A stretch of 64,000 bases of DNA from Streptomyces sp. NBC_01717 (GCF_036248255.1 NZ_CP109178.1:5952001-6016000); one strand, 5' to 3'. Shown: positions 17,827 to 27,470, counted from the first letter of the stretch. Made by a program: numbers and translations. The notes: generated by a model from the sequence alone, not told the origin.

Positions 17827-18102
17827 TCAGCCGTAGACGATGCGGCGCAGCTGACGGAGCGACAGCTCCGGTGGTGCGACCGCCCGGTGCGGCAGCTCGG
17901 CCGCGATCCGTTCGAAGATCTCCGCGTTCACCAGGCCGCCGGACTGCAGTTCCCGGTGGCGGCGACGCACGAATTCGTCGGTCGTCTCGTCGAAGTACGC
18001 CAGCACGTCGAGGATCACCCGGGCTGCTTCTCCGCGCTGAAGCGTGGTGGAGCGCACGAGGTGATCGATGAGGTCGTCATGTGACGGGCGGCGTTCGAGC
18101 AC
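17827..18102 (-). CDS. Small conserved protein of unknown function
   Basis: The conserved-looking part is 91 residues from a GTG at 18102: acidic-basic, predicted helical, soluble, no cysteine, no signal (for example DDLIDHLVRSTTLQRGEAA and LAYFDETTDEFVRRRH). The frame is open back to an ATG at 18240, but that extra sequence is compositionally unlike the rest and crosses an 18-bp palindrome, so I prefer the shorter form; no good ribosome site supports either start. It precedes glmS on the same strand with a 44-base gap. Its function is unknown to me. Confidence 0.65.
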   Translation of the reverse strand: MLERRPSHDDLIDHLVRSTTLQRGEAARVILDVLAYFDETTDEFVRRRHRELQSGGLVNAEIFERIAAELPHRAVAPPELSLRQLRRIVYG

Positions 18103-18142
18103 TCGTTGATATTGCGGTGAATGGAGGCCGTACGCAACAATT

Positions 18143-18160
18143 CTGCCCGATATCGGGCAG
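18143..18160. promoter_or_regulatory. 18-bp perfect palindrome upstream of the small gene
   Basis: CTGCCCGATATCGGGCAG is a perfect dyad located 41 bases before the GTG at 18102, in the position of an operator or promoter element. Fourteen of its bases (CCGATATCGGGCAG) recur at 35607-35620. The binding factor is unknown. Confidence 0.45.
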
Positions 18161-18328
18161 GGATGAGTGCGATTGCACTCTCCGAGGGGTCCGGGGTAGC
18201 ACCCGAGGCGCCGTTGAGTCGCTCCACGTGATCGAAGCATCGCTCAGCGTCGCTTCAGGATCCGGGCCCCGTCCCGACCGGATGATTTCCGCTGTACGTC
18301 AGATTCCGTCGGCCGCAAAAGGGGGAAG

Positions 18329-18340
18329 TGGTCTACACCT
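18329..18340. promoter_or_regulatory. Candidate DasR operator upstream of hexosaminidase
   Basis: TGGTCTACACCT matches the DasR core TGGTCTA(G/C)ACCA at 11 of 12 positions, 90 bases before the hexosaminidase start. It is also part of a larger dyad, GTGGTC-8 bases-GACCAC (18328-18347). Control by the GlcNAc regulator fits the enzyme encoded downstream. Confidence 0.65.
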
Positions 18341-18429
18341 TGACCACGCGTGGGCCGCACGATACGCATGGTGATGGTTCGTTTCTCAGGAGATCCGCAG
18401 GTGTGAACCCGTCGAAAGGGACCCGGCTT

Positions 18430-20064
18430 GTGAGACTGCACAGGACACAGCGCACCGCCCTTCCCCGTCTTCTCGGCTCGCTGCTGCTCGTCACGGCGGC
18501 CGGTATCTCCAGTGCCGGCGCGGCTCCGGGAGCGGCGGCGGCGAGCATCGGCCCGGCCGCCGCCGCGCCCCGTCCGCTGGGGCAGATCGTGCCCGCCCCC
18601 GCCGAAGTGAAGGCAGGCGGATCCCCCTACGTCATCAGCGCGGGAACGAAGATCCGCGTCGACCACGACTCCCGCGAGGCGCGGAAGATCGGCGACTATC
18701 TGGCGGGCGTGCTGCGCCCCTCCACCGGGTACGCCCTGCCGGTCACCGGCAGCGGCGGCAGCGACGGCATCCGGCTGCGGCTCGGCTCCCACGACAGCAA
18801 GTTGGGAGCGGAGGGCTACACGCTGAAGTCCGGCCACGGATCCGTCACCATCACCGCACGCGGCCCGGCAGGGCTCTTCCACGGCGTTCAGACGCTGCGT
18901 CAGCTGCTCCCGGCCGATGTGGAGAAGAAAAGCCGTCAGGCGGGCCCCTGGAGGGTTGCGGGCGGCACGGTCACGGACGCGCCGCGCTATGCGTACCGGG
19001 GCGCGATGCTCGATGTCTCCCGGCACTTCTTCTCCGTCACCGAGGTCAAGCGCTACATCGACCAGCTGGCCCTCTACAAGATCAATAAGTTCCATCTGCA
19101 TCTCTCCGACGACCAGGGCTGGCGCATCGCCATAGATTCCTGGCCGCGGCTCGCCACGTACGGCGGGCAGACGGAGGTCGGCGGCGGAGCCGGCGGCTAC
19201 TACACGAAGAGCGACTACAGGGAGATCATCCGTTACGCGGCCTCGCGCTATCTGGAGGTCGTGCCGGAGATCGATCTGCCGGGCCACACGAACGCGGCAC
19301 TCGCCTCGTACGCCGAGCTGAACTGCAACGGCGTCGCGCCGCCGCTCTACACCGGCACGAACGTCGGTTTCAGCTCGCTGTGCGTGCCGAAGGCCGTCAC
19401 ATACGACTTCGTGAACGACGTGGTCCGTGAGCTGGCCGCGCTCACCCCGGGCAAGTACCTCCACATCGGCGGCGACGAGGCGCACTCCACCAGCCACGAC
19501 GACTATGTGGCGTTCATGAACAAGGCGCAGGCCGTCGTCGGCAAGTACGGCAAGACCGTGGTCGGCTGGCACCAGCTGACCGGTGCCACGCCGGTCGCGG
19601 GCGCGGTCGCGCAGTACTGGGGTTACGACGAGACGGGCGCCGCCGAGCGCAAGCAGGTGGCGGACGCCGCGAAGAACGGCACGAAGCTGGTGCTGTCCCC
19701 GGCGGACCGGGTCTACCTCGACATGAAGTACAACAAGGACACCGCGCTGGGGCTGGCCTGGGCCGGCTATGTCGAGGTGCAGCGTTCGTACGACTGGAAC
19801 CCCGGCACGTATCTCGAGGGCGCCCCGGAGGGCTCGATCCTCGGTGTCGAGGCGCCGATCTGGTCGGAGACGCTGACCAACAGCGACGAGATCGAGCAGA
19901 TGGCGTTCCCGCGGCTGCCGGGCGTCGCGGAGCTGGGCTGGTCGCCGGCGTCCACGCATGACTGGGACGCGTACAAGGTGCGGTTGGCCGCTCAGGGGCC
20001 GAGGTTCTCGGCGCTGGGGATCGACTACTACCGGTCGGCTCAGGTGCCGTGGCCCGCGAAGTGA
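18430..20064 (+). CDS. Secreted GH20 beta-N-acetylhexosaminidase
   Basis: 544-residue exported exo-enzyme releasing GlcNAc from chitobiose and other chitin ends. A Sec signal peptide runs to about residue 35 (ALPRLLGSLLLVTAA...GAAPGAAAA). A GH20b-type N-terminal domain is followed by the barrel with HIGGDEAHS; Asp349 and Glu350 form the substrate-assisted pair. I chose GTG 18430, preceded by AAAGGGA; GTG 18403, with GGAG upstream, is a real alternative adding nine residues. The protein closely resembles the Streptomyces plicatus and coelicolor hexosaminidases. A DasR-like site lies upstream and a strong terminator follows. Confidence 0.93.
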   Translation: MRLHRTQRTALPRLLGSLLLVTAAGISSAGAAPGAAAASIGPAAAAPRPLGQIVPAPAEVKAGGSPYVISAGTKIRVDHDSREARKIGDYLAGVLRPSTGYALPVTGSGGSDGIRLRLGSHDSKLGAEGYTLKSGHGSVTITARGPAGLFHGVQTLRQLLPADVEKKSRQAGPWRVAGGTVTDAPRYAYRGAMLDVSRHFFSVTEVKRYIDQLALYKINKFHLHLSDDQGWRIAIDSWPRLATYGGQTEVGGGAGGYYTKSDYREIIRYAASRYLEVVPEIDLPGHTNAALASYAELNCNGVAPPLYTGTNVGFSSLCVPKAVTYDFVNDVVRELAALTPGKYLHIGGDEAHSTSHDDYVAFMNKAQAVVGKYGKTVVGWHQLTGATPVAGAVAQYWGYDETGAAERKQVADAAKNGTKLVLSPADRVYLDMKYNKDTALGLAWAGYVEVQRSYDWNPGTYLEGAPEGSILGVEAPIWSETLTNSDEIEQMAFPRLPGVAELGWSPASTHDWDAYKVRLAAQGPRFSALGIDYYRSAQVPWPAK

Positions 20065-20096
20065 GGTGACCGGGCGGTCCGGCTGACGCCGCTGTC

Positions 20097-20144
20097 CCCG
20101 ATCGCCGGACGGGCTTGATTCTTCAGGCCCGTCCGGCGATCGGG
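20097..20144. terminator. Convergent terminator between hexosaminidase and desD
   Basis: A perfect 18-bp stem (20097-20114 with 20127-20144) encloses a 12-base loop. It is of the CGCCGGACGGGC type often seen ending Streptomyces transcripts and serves two converging operons. Confidence 0.9.
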
Positions 20145-20152
20145 ACGACGAT

Positions 20153-21928
20153 CTAGAACCCCGCGATCGGGTTCCTCAGGGTGCCGATCAGTTGCAGTGC
20201 TCCCGACGGGTCCGTGAGGTCGACCATCTGCTTGTTGTTGCGCAGCTGCAGCCGGTTCAGGCAGGACAGCGCGAACTCGTCGGTGAACATGTCGTACTGC
20301 TTGAACTTGTCGGCGAGCTGCGGCATCGACTCCTGGTAGCCGGACACGCACTCGGCGACCGTCCGCCAGAAGGTGTCCTCGTCGAGGATCGACTCGGTGG
20401 CGAGCCCGGCGGCCAGGAAACGGAAGAAGCAGTCGAAGACGTCGGTGAGGACCGACAGCAGTTTCATGTCGTCGGGGACCTCGGCGCGGATCCGCTCGAC
20501 CTGCGGGGGCAGTACCGCGTCCGGGTCCATGACCGCGATCTCCTCGGCGATGTCCTTGAACACCGTGCGGGTGACGACCCCGTTTTCGACGACCAGGATG
20601 ACGTTCTCGCCGTGCGGCATGTACACCAGGTCGTACGCGTAGAAGCTGTGCAGCACCGGCACCAGATAGGCGTCCAGGTAGCGTCGCAGCCACGCGGCGG
20701 GTGCCAGTCCCGATTCGGCGATCAGCGCGCCCGCGACGGAGTTGCCTTCATGGTCGGTGTGGACGAGCGAGGCCATGGTCGCGACCCGTTCGCCGGCCGC
20801 CAGGCCCGGCACCGGGCTCTCCCGCCAGAGGGCGGCGAGCATTTTCAGGTACGGGGAGCCCTTGGCGGTGGCCGCCTCGTACGCCCGGTGGTGGTAGCCG
20901 ATGGCTGCCCGCTCCCGGATGATCGAGAACCGGGCCGCGCGCAGCACCTCGTCGCGCTCGATCAGCCCGGCGAGCCAGTCGTTGATCGCGGGCGTCGCTT
21001 CCATGTACGCGGCGGAGAGCCCGCGCATGAAGCCCATGTTGAGGACGGACAGCGCCGTTTTGACGTAGTGCTTGTCAGGGTTGCTGGTGTTGAAGAACGT
21101 GCGGATCGACTGCTGGGCGAGGTAGCTGTCGTCGCCCTCCCCGAGGCAGACCAGATGGCGCTGGGCGAGTTCTCCGGCGAAGGTGACGGCCAGCTTGTTC
21201 CACCACTGCCAGGGGTGGACGGGGATCAGCAGGTAGTCGTCGAGGTCGAGACCGAGGCCGGTCATCGTGGCGGCGAACCGGGCCCGGGTCTCCTCGCTCA
21301 GTTCGCCGTCGATCAGCGTGGAGTAGTCGAGCCCGGCGCCCGCTGTGAAGGTGGCGCGGTCGCGGCGGGCGGCGAGCCAGACCAGCCGGGTCTCGCTCGC
21401 CGCCTCGGGGGCGTACGCGCGGTACTCGTCGACACCGAAGCCGAGCCGCCCGTTGTTGGCGACGAAGCAGGGGTGGCCCTCGGTCATGCCCGTCTCGATC
21501 GCCTGGAAGCCGGCGGCGACGAGCTCGGCGGAGGTCACCGGCTCCTTGGTCAGTTTGTACGCGGTTCCGGCCAGCGTGGAGGAGATCTCCTCCAGGTAGA
21601 CCGGCAGGATCTCGGCCGAGAGGCCGAGCGCCTCGCGCAGTTCGATGAAGAACTCCAACGCGTCCAGGGGGAGTTCCTGGCCGTGCCGGTGGCGGGTCAC
21701 GGAGGCCGCGTCGACCTGCCAGTGGTCGAGCGCGAAGCGCCGGGCGTCGAAGCGGTACTCGGTCGCCATGTCGTCGCTGCGTACGGCGTAGCGGTCGCCC
21801 CCGAGCGGTTCGGGGGTCAGCAGCCGCTCATGGGCGAACTCGGCGAGGGCTTTGCGGACGAGCTGCCGGTTGGCGGTGGCCCAGTGCGCGGGGGTGAGGT
21901 GCGCGACGGCATCGGTGGTCGTGGTCAT
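20153..21928 (-). CDS. desD: Desferrioxamine synthetase (NIS synthetase)
   Basis: 591-residue IucA/IucC-family ATP-dependent synthetase that oligomerises and macrocyclises N-hydroxy-N-succinyl-cadaverine to desferrioxamine E. The family core is visible: GHPCFVANNGRLGFG-type substrate loop (EGHPCFVANNGRLGFG), IPVHPWQWWNKL, and the C-terminal iron-transporter-like FhuF region after about 430. Full length. Its start overlaps the desC stop by four bases, and desD is the last gene of desABCD. Iron control comes from the iron box before desA. Confidence 0.95.
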   Translation of the reverse strand: MTTTTDAVAHLTPAHWATANRQLVRKALAEFAHERLLTPEPLGGDRYAVRSDDMATEYRFDARRFALDHWQVDAASVTRHRHGQELPLDALEFFIELREALGLSAEILPVYLEEISSTLAGTAYKLTKEPVTSAELVAAGFQAIETGMTEGHPCFVANNGRLGFGVDEYRAYAPEAASETRLVWLAARRDRATFTAGAGLDYSTLIDGELSEETRARFAATMTGLGLDLDDYLLIPVHPWQWWNKLAVTFAGELAQRHLVCLGEGDDSYLAQQSIRTFFNTSNPDKHYVKTALSVLNMGFMRGLSAAYMEATPAINDWLAGLIERDEVLRAARFSIIRERAAIGYHHRAYEAATAKGSPYLKMLAALWRESPVPGLAAGERVATMASLVHTDHEGNSVAGALIAESGLAPAAWLRRYLDAYLVPVLHSFYAYDLVYMPHGENVILVVENGVVTRTVFKDIAEEIAVMDPDAVLPPQVERIRAEVPDDMKLLSVLTDVFDCFFRFLAAGLATESILDEDTFWRTVAECVSGYQESMPQLADKFKQYDMFTDEFALSCLNRLQLRNNKQMVDLTDPSGALQLIGTLRNPIAGF

Positions 21929-22476
21929 CGGGCGGCTCCTTCGCGTCGTGCGGCCTCGAACTGCTCCCGGGTGCAGACGCTGAGCAGCGCGGTCTTCTCC
22001 GGCTTGACGATCTCCCGGAGGACCTCGAAGCCCACGGCCTTGTTGAGCGCGTGCACCGCGCTGTTGCCCACGTCCGGCTCGACGACGACACGGCGTACCG
22101 ACGGGTCGGCGAAGAGCGCCTCCATCACGGCGGTGATCACGCCGCGTGTGAAGCCGTGCAGCGGGGTGTCGGACGGGGCGACCAGGAAGTGCATTCCGAT
22201 GTCGCCGGGCTCGGCCTCGTACAGGCCCTTGAGCTCCACCTCGGTGGGGTCGTACCGCTCCATCAGAAAGGCGGGCTCACCGTCGTGCAGTCCTATGAAC
22301 GCGTCGTGGTGCGGGTGGGCGGCGATCGCCATGTACTCCCGCTCGACGTCCTGGAGCCTGGCGTCGCCCATCAGCCAGAAGGAGGCCTTGGGGTGGGTGA
22401 CCCAGCCGTGCACCACCTCTGCGTCGCGAAGAGGGTCGAGGGCGCGGACCGTGAAGGTGCCGAGGTCGGTGGTCAT
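21925..22476 (-). CDS. desC: Hydroxycadaverine acyltransferase
   Basis: 183-residue GNAT-fold acyl-CoA acyltransferase of the AlcB/IucB-like siderophore type. It transfers succinyl or acetyl groups to N-hydroxycadaverine. Motifs include [17 protein letters not shown] and the acyl-CoA loop followed by [21 protein letters not shown]. It overlaps desB by four bases upstream and desD by four bases downstream, so the three are translationally coupled. Confidence 0.93.
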   Translation of the reverse strand: MTTDLGTFTVRALDPLRDAEVVHGWVTHPKASFWLMGDARLQDVEREYMAIAAHPHHDAFIGLHDGEPAFLMERYDPTEVELKGLYEAEPGDIGMHFLVAPSDTPLHGFTRGVITAVMEALFADPSVRRVVVEPDVGNSAVHALNKAVGFEVLREIVKPEKTALLSVCTREQFEAARREGAAR

Positions 22477-23750
22477 ACGGCGAACTCCTGGAAGGCGATG
22501 GACTTCTCGACCGGGTAGTACTCACGGCCGAGCAGCTCGCCGATGATGTACGCGTTGCGGTAGGCACCCATGCCCAGGTCGGGCGAGGTGATCGAGTGGG
22601 TGTGCGTGCCCGCGTTCTGCAGGAAGACGCCGCGCCCGGTGGTGTCGATGGAGTAGTTGCGGGCCACGTCGAAGCGGCCCCGGCTGTCGTGGCGCAGCCG
22701 GTCGGTGATCGGCTCCAGGAAGGCCGGCGGGGTGTAGCGGTAGCCGGTGGCGAGGATCAGGCCCTCGGTGCTGAGGGTGTAGTCCTTGCCCTGCTCCTCC
22801 TGGCGCAGGGCGAGGGTGTACGTACCGCTGGCCTCCTCGTAGCTCGCACTGTCCAGAGCGGAGTTGGTCAGGAGCCGGGTGGGGACGGGGCCGGACAGGT
22901 TCTTCTGGTAGAGCAGATCGAAGATCGCGTCGATCAGCTCCGAGTCGATGCCCTTGAAGAGGCCCTTCTGGCCGGACTCCAGCGCGTAGCGGGTCTGCTC
23001 GGGCAGCGCGTGGAAGTAGTCGATGTACTCCGGGGAGGTCATCTCCAGCGTCAGCTTGGTGTACTCCAGCGGGAAGAACCGGGGTGAGCGCGTCACCCAG
23101 TTCAGCCGGTAGCCGTGCACATCGATCTCGGAGAGCAGGTCGTAGTAGATCTCCGCCGCGCTCTGCCCGCTGCCGACGAGGGTGATGGATCTCTTCGCCT
23201 GAAGGGCGGCTTTTCCGTCCAGGTAACGGGAGTTGTGCAGGAAGTCGCCGCCCAGGTCCTGGCAGGCCTCCGGGATGTACGCGGGGGTCCCCGTACCGAG
23301 CACCAGATGCCGGGCGCGGAAGACACCGCCGTCGGCGGTGGCCACGGTGTAGAGGGCGGTGCTCTCGTCGTACGTGACGGACTCGACGGTCTCGTTGAAG
23401 CGGACGCTGCTCAGTTTGGCGGCGGCCCACCGGCAGTAGTCGTTGTACTCGGTCCGCAGCGGGTAGAAGTTCTCCCGGATGTAGAAGGAGTACAGCCGAC
23501 CGCGTTCCTTCAGATAGTTGAGGAAGGAGTACGGCGAGGTGGGGTCGGCCATCGTCACCAGGTCCGACATGAACGGCGTCTGGAGATGGGCGCCTTCGAG
23601 GAACATCCCGGCGTGCCACTCGAAGTCCGGCTTGGACTCCAGGAACACACCGTTCAGTTCGTCGATCGGCTCGGTCAGGCAGGCGAGGCCGAGATTGAAC
23701 GGGCCGAGGCCGATCCCGATGAAGTCGTGGGGGTCAGGAAGCGCGGTCAA
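22473..23750 (-). CDS. desB: Cadaverine N-monooxygenase
   Basis: 425-residue FAD/NADPH-dependent N-hydroxylating monooxygenase of the lysine/ornithine N-oxygenase family. The FAD motif is [14 protein letters not shown] at the N terminus, the NADPH motif is [16 protein letters not shown] near residue 190, and the C-terminal ATGYRYTPP motif marks the family. It hydroxylates cadaverine made by DesA. Its start lies 17 bases inside the desA end. Confidence 0.95.
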   Translation of the reverse strand: MTALPDPHDFIGIGLGPFNLGLACLTEPIDELNGVFLESKPDFEWHAGMFLEGAHLQTPFMSDLVTMADPTSPYSFLNYLKERGRLYSFYIRENFYPLRTEYNDYCRWAAAKLSSVRFNETVESVTYDESTALYTVATADGGVFRARHLVLGTGTPAYIPEACQDLGGDFLHNSRYLDGKAALQAKRSITLVGSGQSAAEIYYDLLSEIDVHGYRLNWVTRSPRFFPLEYTKLTLEMTSPEYIDYFHALPEQTRYALESGQKGLFKGIDSELIDAIFDLLYQKNLSGPVPTRLLTNSALDSASYEEASGTYTLALRQEEQGKDYTLSTEGLILATGYRYTPPAFLEPITDRLRHDSRGRFDVARNYSIDTTGRGVFLQNAGTHTHSITSPDLGMGAYRNAYIIGELLGREYYPVEKSIAFQEFAV

Positions 23751-25182
23751 GGGAGTCTCCCAGGTACTGCTCGGCGTGGCCGGCGATCAGGTCGAGGACC
23801 GCGGCGATGTCCCGCGCGGTCGTTTCGGGGTTGAGCAGGGTGAATTTCAGGTACTGGCGGCCGCCCACCTTCGTCCCGGCGACGACGGCCTCGCCGGAGG
23901 CGAAGAGCGCCTTGCGGGCGTAGAGGTTGGCCCGGTCGATCTCGGCGGGTGCGGTGACGGCGGCCGGGATGCAGCGGAACACCAGCGTGGACAGCTGCGG
24001 CTCGACGACGACGTCGAAGCGCGGGTCGGCGGTGAGCAGCCGCCAGCCCTCGGCGGCCAGGTCGCAGACCTCGTCGAAGAGCTCGCCGATGCCGTCGGCG
24101 CCCATGACGCGCAGGGTCATCCACAGTTTGAGGGCGTCGAATCTGCGGGTGGTCTGCAGAGACTTGTCGACCTGGTTGGGGATGCGCTCCTCGGCCATCC
24201 GCTGCGGGTTGAGGTACTCCGCGTGGTACGTGGCGTGCCGCAGTGTCGCCCGGTCCCGGACCAGCACGGCCGAGGAACTCACCGGCTGGAAGAAGGACTT
24301 GTGGTAGTCCACGGTGACCGAGTCGGCGTGCTCGATGCCGTCGAGGAGGTGACGGCGCCCGCGTGAGGCCAGCAGGCCGCAGCCGTACGCGGCGTCGACA
24401 TGCATCCAGGTGGAGAACTGCTCGCAGAGCGCGGCGATCTCGGGCAGCGGGTCGATGGAGCCGAAGTCCGTGGTGCCCGCGGTGGCGACGACCGCCATCG
24501 GGACGGCTCCCTCGGCGACGCACTGCTCCAGTGCGCGGGCGAGGGCCATGGCCTGCATGCGCTTGTTCTGGTCGACGGGGACGGAGACGACGGAGTCCGG
24601 TCCGAGGCCGAGGAGTTTCGCCGACTTCTGGACGCTGAAGTGGCTGCACTCCGAGGTGAAGATGCGCAGTCGGTTGAAGTGCTCCGGGCGGGACTTGGCC
24701 TCTTCGCGGGCGAGCAGCAGGGCCTGCAGGTTGGATTGCGTGCCGCCGCTGGTGAAGATGCCGTCGGCCGCCGGTCCGAGGCCGATCCGGGCTGCGGTCC
24801 AGTCGATCAGCCGGCGCTCGATGAGGGTTCCGCCCGCGCTCTGGTCCCAGGTGTCCAGCGAGGAGTTGACGGCCGAGAGCACGGCCTCGCCGAGGACGGC
24901 GGGGATCACCACGGGGCAGTTGAGATGCCCCAGGTAGCGGGGGTGGTGGAAGTAGACGGCGTCACGGAGGTAGACGCGGTCGAGCTCGTCGAGGGCGGCG
25001 GACGCATCGCCCAGCGGCCGGTCCAGATCGATCGCGTCGACGATCGGGGAGAGCTCGTCGACGGAGATTCCGGTGAACGGCCGGTCGGTGGCGGCGAGTT
25101 TGGCTGCGACCCGTTCGACTCCTGCGGTGACGGAGCGACGGTAGTGCTCCGCAGTTGTGTCATTGAGCAGGTGCGAACGCAT
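23734..25182 (-). CDS. desA: Lysine decarboxylase (PLP) for siderophore synthesis
   Basis: 482-residue group II PLP decarboxylase converting lysine to cadaverine, the first committed step of desferrioxamine synthesis. The PLP lysine is in [11 protein letters not shown]; substrate and PLP phosphate contacts are in [18 protein letters not shown] and the [11 protein letters not shown] segment. It is the first gene of desABCD. An iron box is centred 87 bases before its start, so repression by the DmdR1/DtxR-type regulator under iron sufficiency is expected. Confidence 0.95.
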   Translation of the reverse strand: MRSHLLNDTTAEHYRRSVTAGVERVAAKLAATDRPFTGISVDELSPIVDAIDLDRPLGDASAALDELDRVYLRDAVYFHHPRYLGHLNCPVVIPAVLGEAVLSAVNSSLDTWDQSAGGTLIERRLIDWTAARIGLGPAADGIFTSGGTQSNLQALLLAREEAKSRPEHFNRLRIFTSECSHFSVQKSAKLLGLGPDSVVSVPVDQNKRMQAMALARALEQCVAEGAVPMAVVATAGTTDFGSIDPLPEIAALCEQFSTWMHVDAAYGCGLLASRGRRHLLDGIEHADSVTVDYHKSFFQPVSSSAVLVRDRATLRHATYHAEYLNPQRMAEERIPNQVDKSLQTTRRFDALKLWMTLRVMGADGIGELFDEVCDLAAEGWRLLTADPRFDVVVEPQLSTLVFRCIPAAVTAPAEIDRANLYARKALFASGEAVVAGTKVGGRQYLKFTLLNPETTARDIAAVLDLIAGHAEQYLGDSLDRAS

Positions 25183-25259
25183 GAAGGGGTCCTCCCGGAT
25201 GCGGGGAACTTCATCGGGCCCTCAGGACAGAAGAGGGGGGCGAGGGCGCGATGCCGAAG

Positions 25260-25278
25260 TAAGGTAAGCCTAACCTAA
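25260..25278. promoter_or_regulatory. Iron box before desA
   Basis: On the minus strand, TTAGGTTAGGCTTACCTTA matches the DmdR1/DtxR consensus TTAGGTTAGGCTAACCTAA at 17 of 19 positions. It lies between desA and the reductase gene and should repress desABCD when Fe(II) is plentiful. Confidence 0.93.
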
Positions 25279-25340
25279 CTTCACGTCGCGTTGTTCCCTC
25301 GCCCCCCGTGGGACGCAGAAGTTGTCCGAATCACATGCCC

Positions 25341-26192
25341 TTACGCGTCCTCGGTGGCCGCTTCCGCACGCAGCTGCTCCTCGCTCAGTCCACGGCGCCA
25401 GTAGCCGACGAACGTGATGCGCCTGCGGTCGAACTGACGCTCCTGCACGAGATGGCGGCGCAGTGACCGTACGTTCGACGACTCGCCGGCGATCCAGACG
25501 TACCCCGTCCCCTCGGGCAGCTCCGCGGCGCGCACGGCGTCCACGGCCGAGGGTGCGCCCTCGTCCCGGACGAGCCAGCTGATCCGGGCGCGGGCCTCGG
25601 TGTTGAGGGCCTGGCGGTCTTCGGTGTGCTGGACCTCCAGCCAGACCCGGGCCCGCATGCCGGCCGGCAGCCACTCCAGGGCCGCGGACGCGGCGGGCAG
25701 GGCCGTCTCGTCGGCCCAGATCAGCACCCAGTCGGTGTCCTGAGGGGGCCGGAAGCGGACGGCCGTGTTGTCCTCGACGGCCGGTCCGAGCGCCTTGAGG
25801 AGATCGCCAGGGGCGGCGCCGGCGGCCCAGCGGCAGGCCGGTCCGCCGTCCTCGTGCAGCGCGAAGTCGATATCGATTTCGGCCGAACCGTCGGGGCCGC
25901 GACGCTGCGCGCGGACCGTGTACGAGCGCATGACAGCCCGGACATCCTCGGGCAACGCCCGCCAGGCGGCGAACCAGTCGCCGTTCTCATCGACCGGAAC
26001 GACTGGTTCCGACTGGCCGGGGTGCGGCAGGAACAGCGACAGGCTCTGATCCCGGCCCCCGGCGGCGAAGCCGTCGAGTCCCGGCCCGCCGAAGGTGATC
26101 CGGAGCATGGACGGCCCCAGCCGCCTGGTCCGGACGACCGTCAGGCCGAAAAACCGGAAGGGGGCGATGGGGGGAGCGGCGGCGGTCGTCAT
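25341..26192 (-). CDS. desF: Siderophore-interacting protein (ferric-siderophore reductase)
   Basis: 283-residue ViuB/SIP-family flavin reductase. An FAD-binding beta-barrel occupies about 10-125 (RITFGG, SYTVRA-type motif in RSYTVRAQRR) and an NAD(P)H-binding SIP domain about 130-265 (WIAGESSNVRSLRRHL). It should reduce Fe(III) in imported ferrioxamine to release Fe(II). It stands between desE and desA on the same strand; a 19-bp hairpin separates it from desE. The symbol follows the Streptomyces coelicolor usage for this position. Confidence 0.88.
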   Translation of the reverse strand: MTTAAAPPIAPFRFFGLTVVRTRRLGPSMLRITFGGPGLDGFAAGGRDQSLSLFLPHPGQSEPVVPVDENGDWFAAWRALPEDVRAVMRSYTVRAQRRGPDGSAEIDIDFALHEDGGPACRWAAGAAPGDLLKALGPAVEDNTAVRFRPPQDTDWVLIWADETALPAASAALEWLPAGMRARVWLEVQHTEDRQALNTEARARISWLVRDEGAPSAVDAVRAAELPEGTGYVWIAGESSNVRSLRRHLVQERQFDRRRITFVGYWRRGLSEEQLRAEAATEDA

Positions 26193-26231
26193 ACGAGGGC
26201 TCCTTCCAGGAACCGGGAAGCGTGGGTGACG

Positions 26232-26272
26232 CGGCCCGGCCCGGCCGGGAAGATCCCGGCCGGGCCGGGCCG
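26232..26272 (-). terminator. Hairpin between desE and desF
   Basis: A perfect 19-bp stem (26232-26250 with 26254-26272) has a 3-base loop AGA, very stable. It ends the desE transcript or sets a stoichiometry step between the binding protein and the reductase. No T run follows. Confidence 0.85.
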
Positions 26273-26328
26273 GTGCTGGGTTGCTGCGATGAGCGGTTCC
26301 GGAACGGCTCCGGAGCGCTTCCGGTGCG

Positions 26329-27357
26329 TCAGCCGGCCTTCTTGGCGCCCTCGATGGCCTTCGCGAGGTCCTCGAGGATCGGCGCGCACTTGTCGTACGA
26401 GTAGATCGGCTCGGTGGTGCGCGGGATGACCTGGCCGGCCTTCACGGCGGGCAGCTGGGCCCAGGTCGGCTTGGACGTCAGGGCGTCGGGCTGCAGGGCC
26501 GAGGAGCGGTTGTCCATCATGATGATGTCGGCGTCGTACTTGTCGACGTTCTCCCAGCTCAGCTCCTCGAAGAAGCCTGCGGAGTTGACCTTCGGCTCGA
26601 CGAACTTCACGCCCAGTTCCTGGAAGTACAGGGTGTCCGCGGACATCTTGGCGAGCGAGACGTAGAAGAGGTCCTGGCTGGCCGAGCCGATCATGACCTT
26701 GATGTTCGGCTTGGACTTGGCGGCGGCGCGCAGCCGGGCCGCGGCCTTCTCGAAGCGGGCCTTGGCGGCGGTCACCTTGGCGGCCTTGACGTCGGCGCCC
26801 AGGGACGCGGCGAGGTCCTCGTGGCGCTGGATCGCCTTGGGGACGGTGGTCTGGGCCGCCCACAGGGCGACGCTGGGGGCCAGCTTGAGGATCTTGTCCT
26901 TGGACTCGTCCGGCACGTACCAGAGGGCGTCCTTCTCCCACATGGCGGTGACGAGCAGCTCCGGCCCGAGCGCCGCGTACTTCTCGACGTTGAATTCGCC
27001 CCAGACGTTGCCGAGGATCTCGACCTTGCTGATGTCGAGGTCGCCGGCCTGTACATCGGGCTTGCCGTCCTTGGTCTTCGTCGGGCCGAAGACGCCCTTG
27101 ACCTCGATGCCGTAGTCGTGGAGCGCGGCGGCGACACCGATGAAGGCGACGATGTTCTTCGGGGTCGACTTGGCCTTCGCGGTCAGACCGCGGTCGTCCT
27201 TGAACGTCCACGGGCCGGACTTCTCGGAGCTCGAACCCGAGCCGGAGCCTTTCGAGTCGCTGTCGCCGCAGGCTGCGAGCACGGCGCCGAGACCGACGGC
27301 GCCGCCGGCGGCCAGGAGGCCGCGACGGGAGAGGGAGGTGGTCCGGACCTTGGGCAT
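26329..27357 (-). CDS. desE: Siderophore-binding lipoprotein
   Basis: 342-residue periplasmic-binding-protein family 2 (FhuD/BtuF-type) receptor for ferrioxamines. The signal combines a twin-arginine-like start (SRRGLLAAGG) with a lipobox ending LAAC, then a Ser/Gly linker; it is therefore an exported, lipid-anchored protein. The two lobes are joined by a long helix typical of class III. No permease or ATPase genes are adjacent in this window. An iron box precedes it. Confidence 0.92.
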   Translation of the reverse strand: MPKVRTTSLSRRGLLAAGGAVGLGAVLAACGDSDSKGSGSGSSSEKSGPWTFKDDRGLTAKAKSTPKNIVAFIGVAAALHDYGIEVKGVFGPTKTKDGKPDVQAGDLDISKVEILGNVWGEFNVEKYAALGPELLVTAMWEKDALWYVPDESKDKILKLAPSVALWAAQTTVPKAIQRHEDLAASLGADVKAAKVTAAKARFEKAAARLRAAAKSKPNIKVMIGSASQDLFYVSLAKMSADTLYFQELGVKFVEPKVNSAGFFEELSWENVDKYDADIIMMDNRSSALQPDALTSKPTWAQLPAVKAGQVIPRTTEPIYSYDKCAPILEDLAKAIEGAKKAG

Positions 27358-27409
27358 GGGTGTGTCTGCTTTCGTACGCGCCGGTGGGCGCCCGCTGACG
27401 AGTTCGAAG

Positions 27410-27428
27410 GTAGGTTAGCCTAACCTCA
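27410..27428. promoter_or_regulatory. Iron box before desE
   Basis: On the minus strand, TGAGGTTAGGCTAACCTAC matches the DmdR1/DtxR consensus at 17 of 19 positions with a perfect central dyad. It lies 53 bases before the desE start, giving desE (and perhaps desF) its own iron-controlled promoter. Confidence 0.93.
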
Positions 27429-27470
27429 GCAACTGTCCAGAGGGCACCCCGCCCGTGGCCGCCGGCCCGA

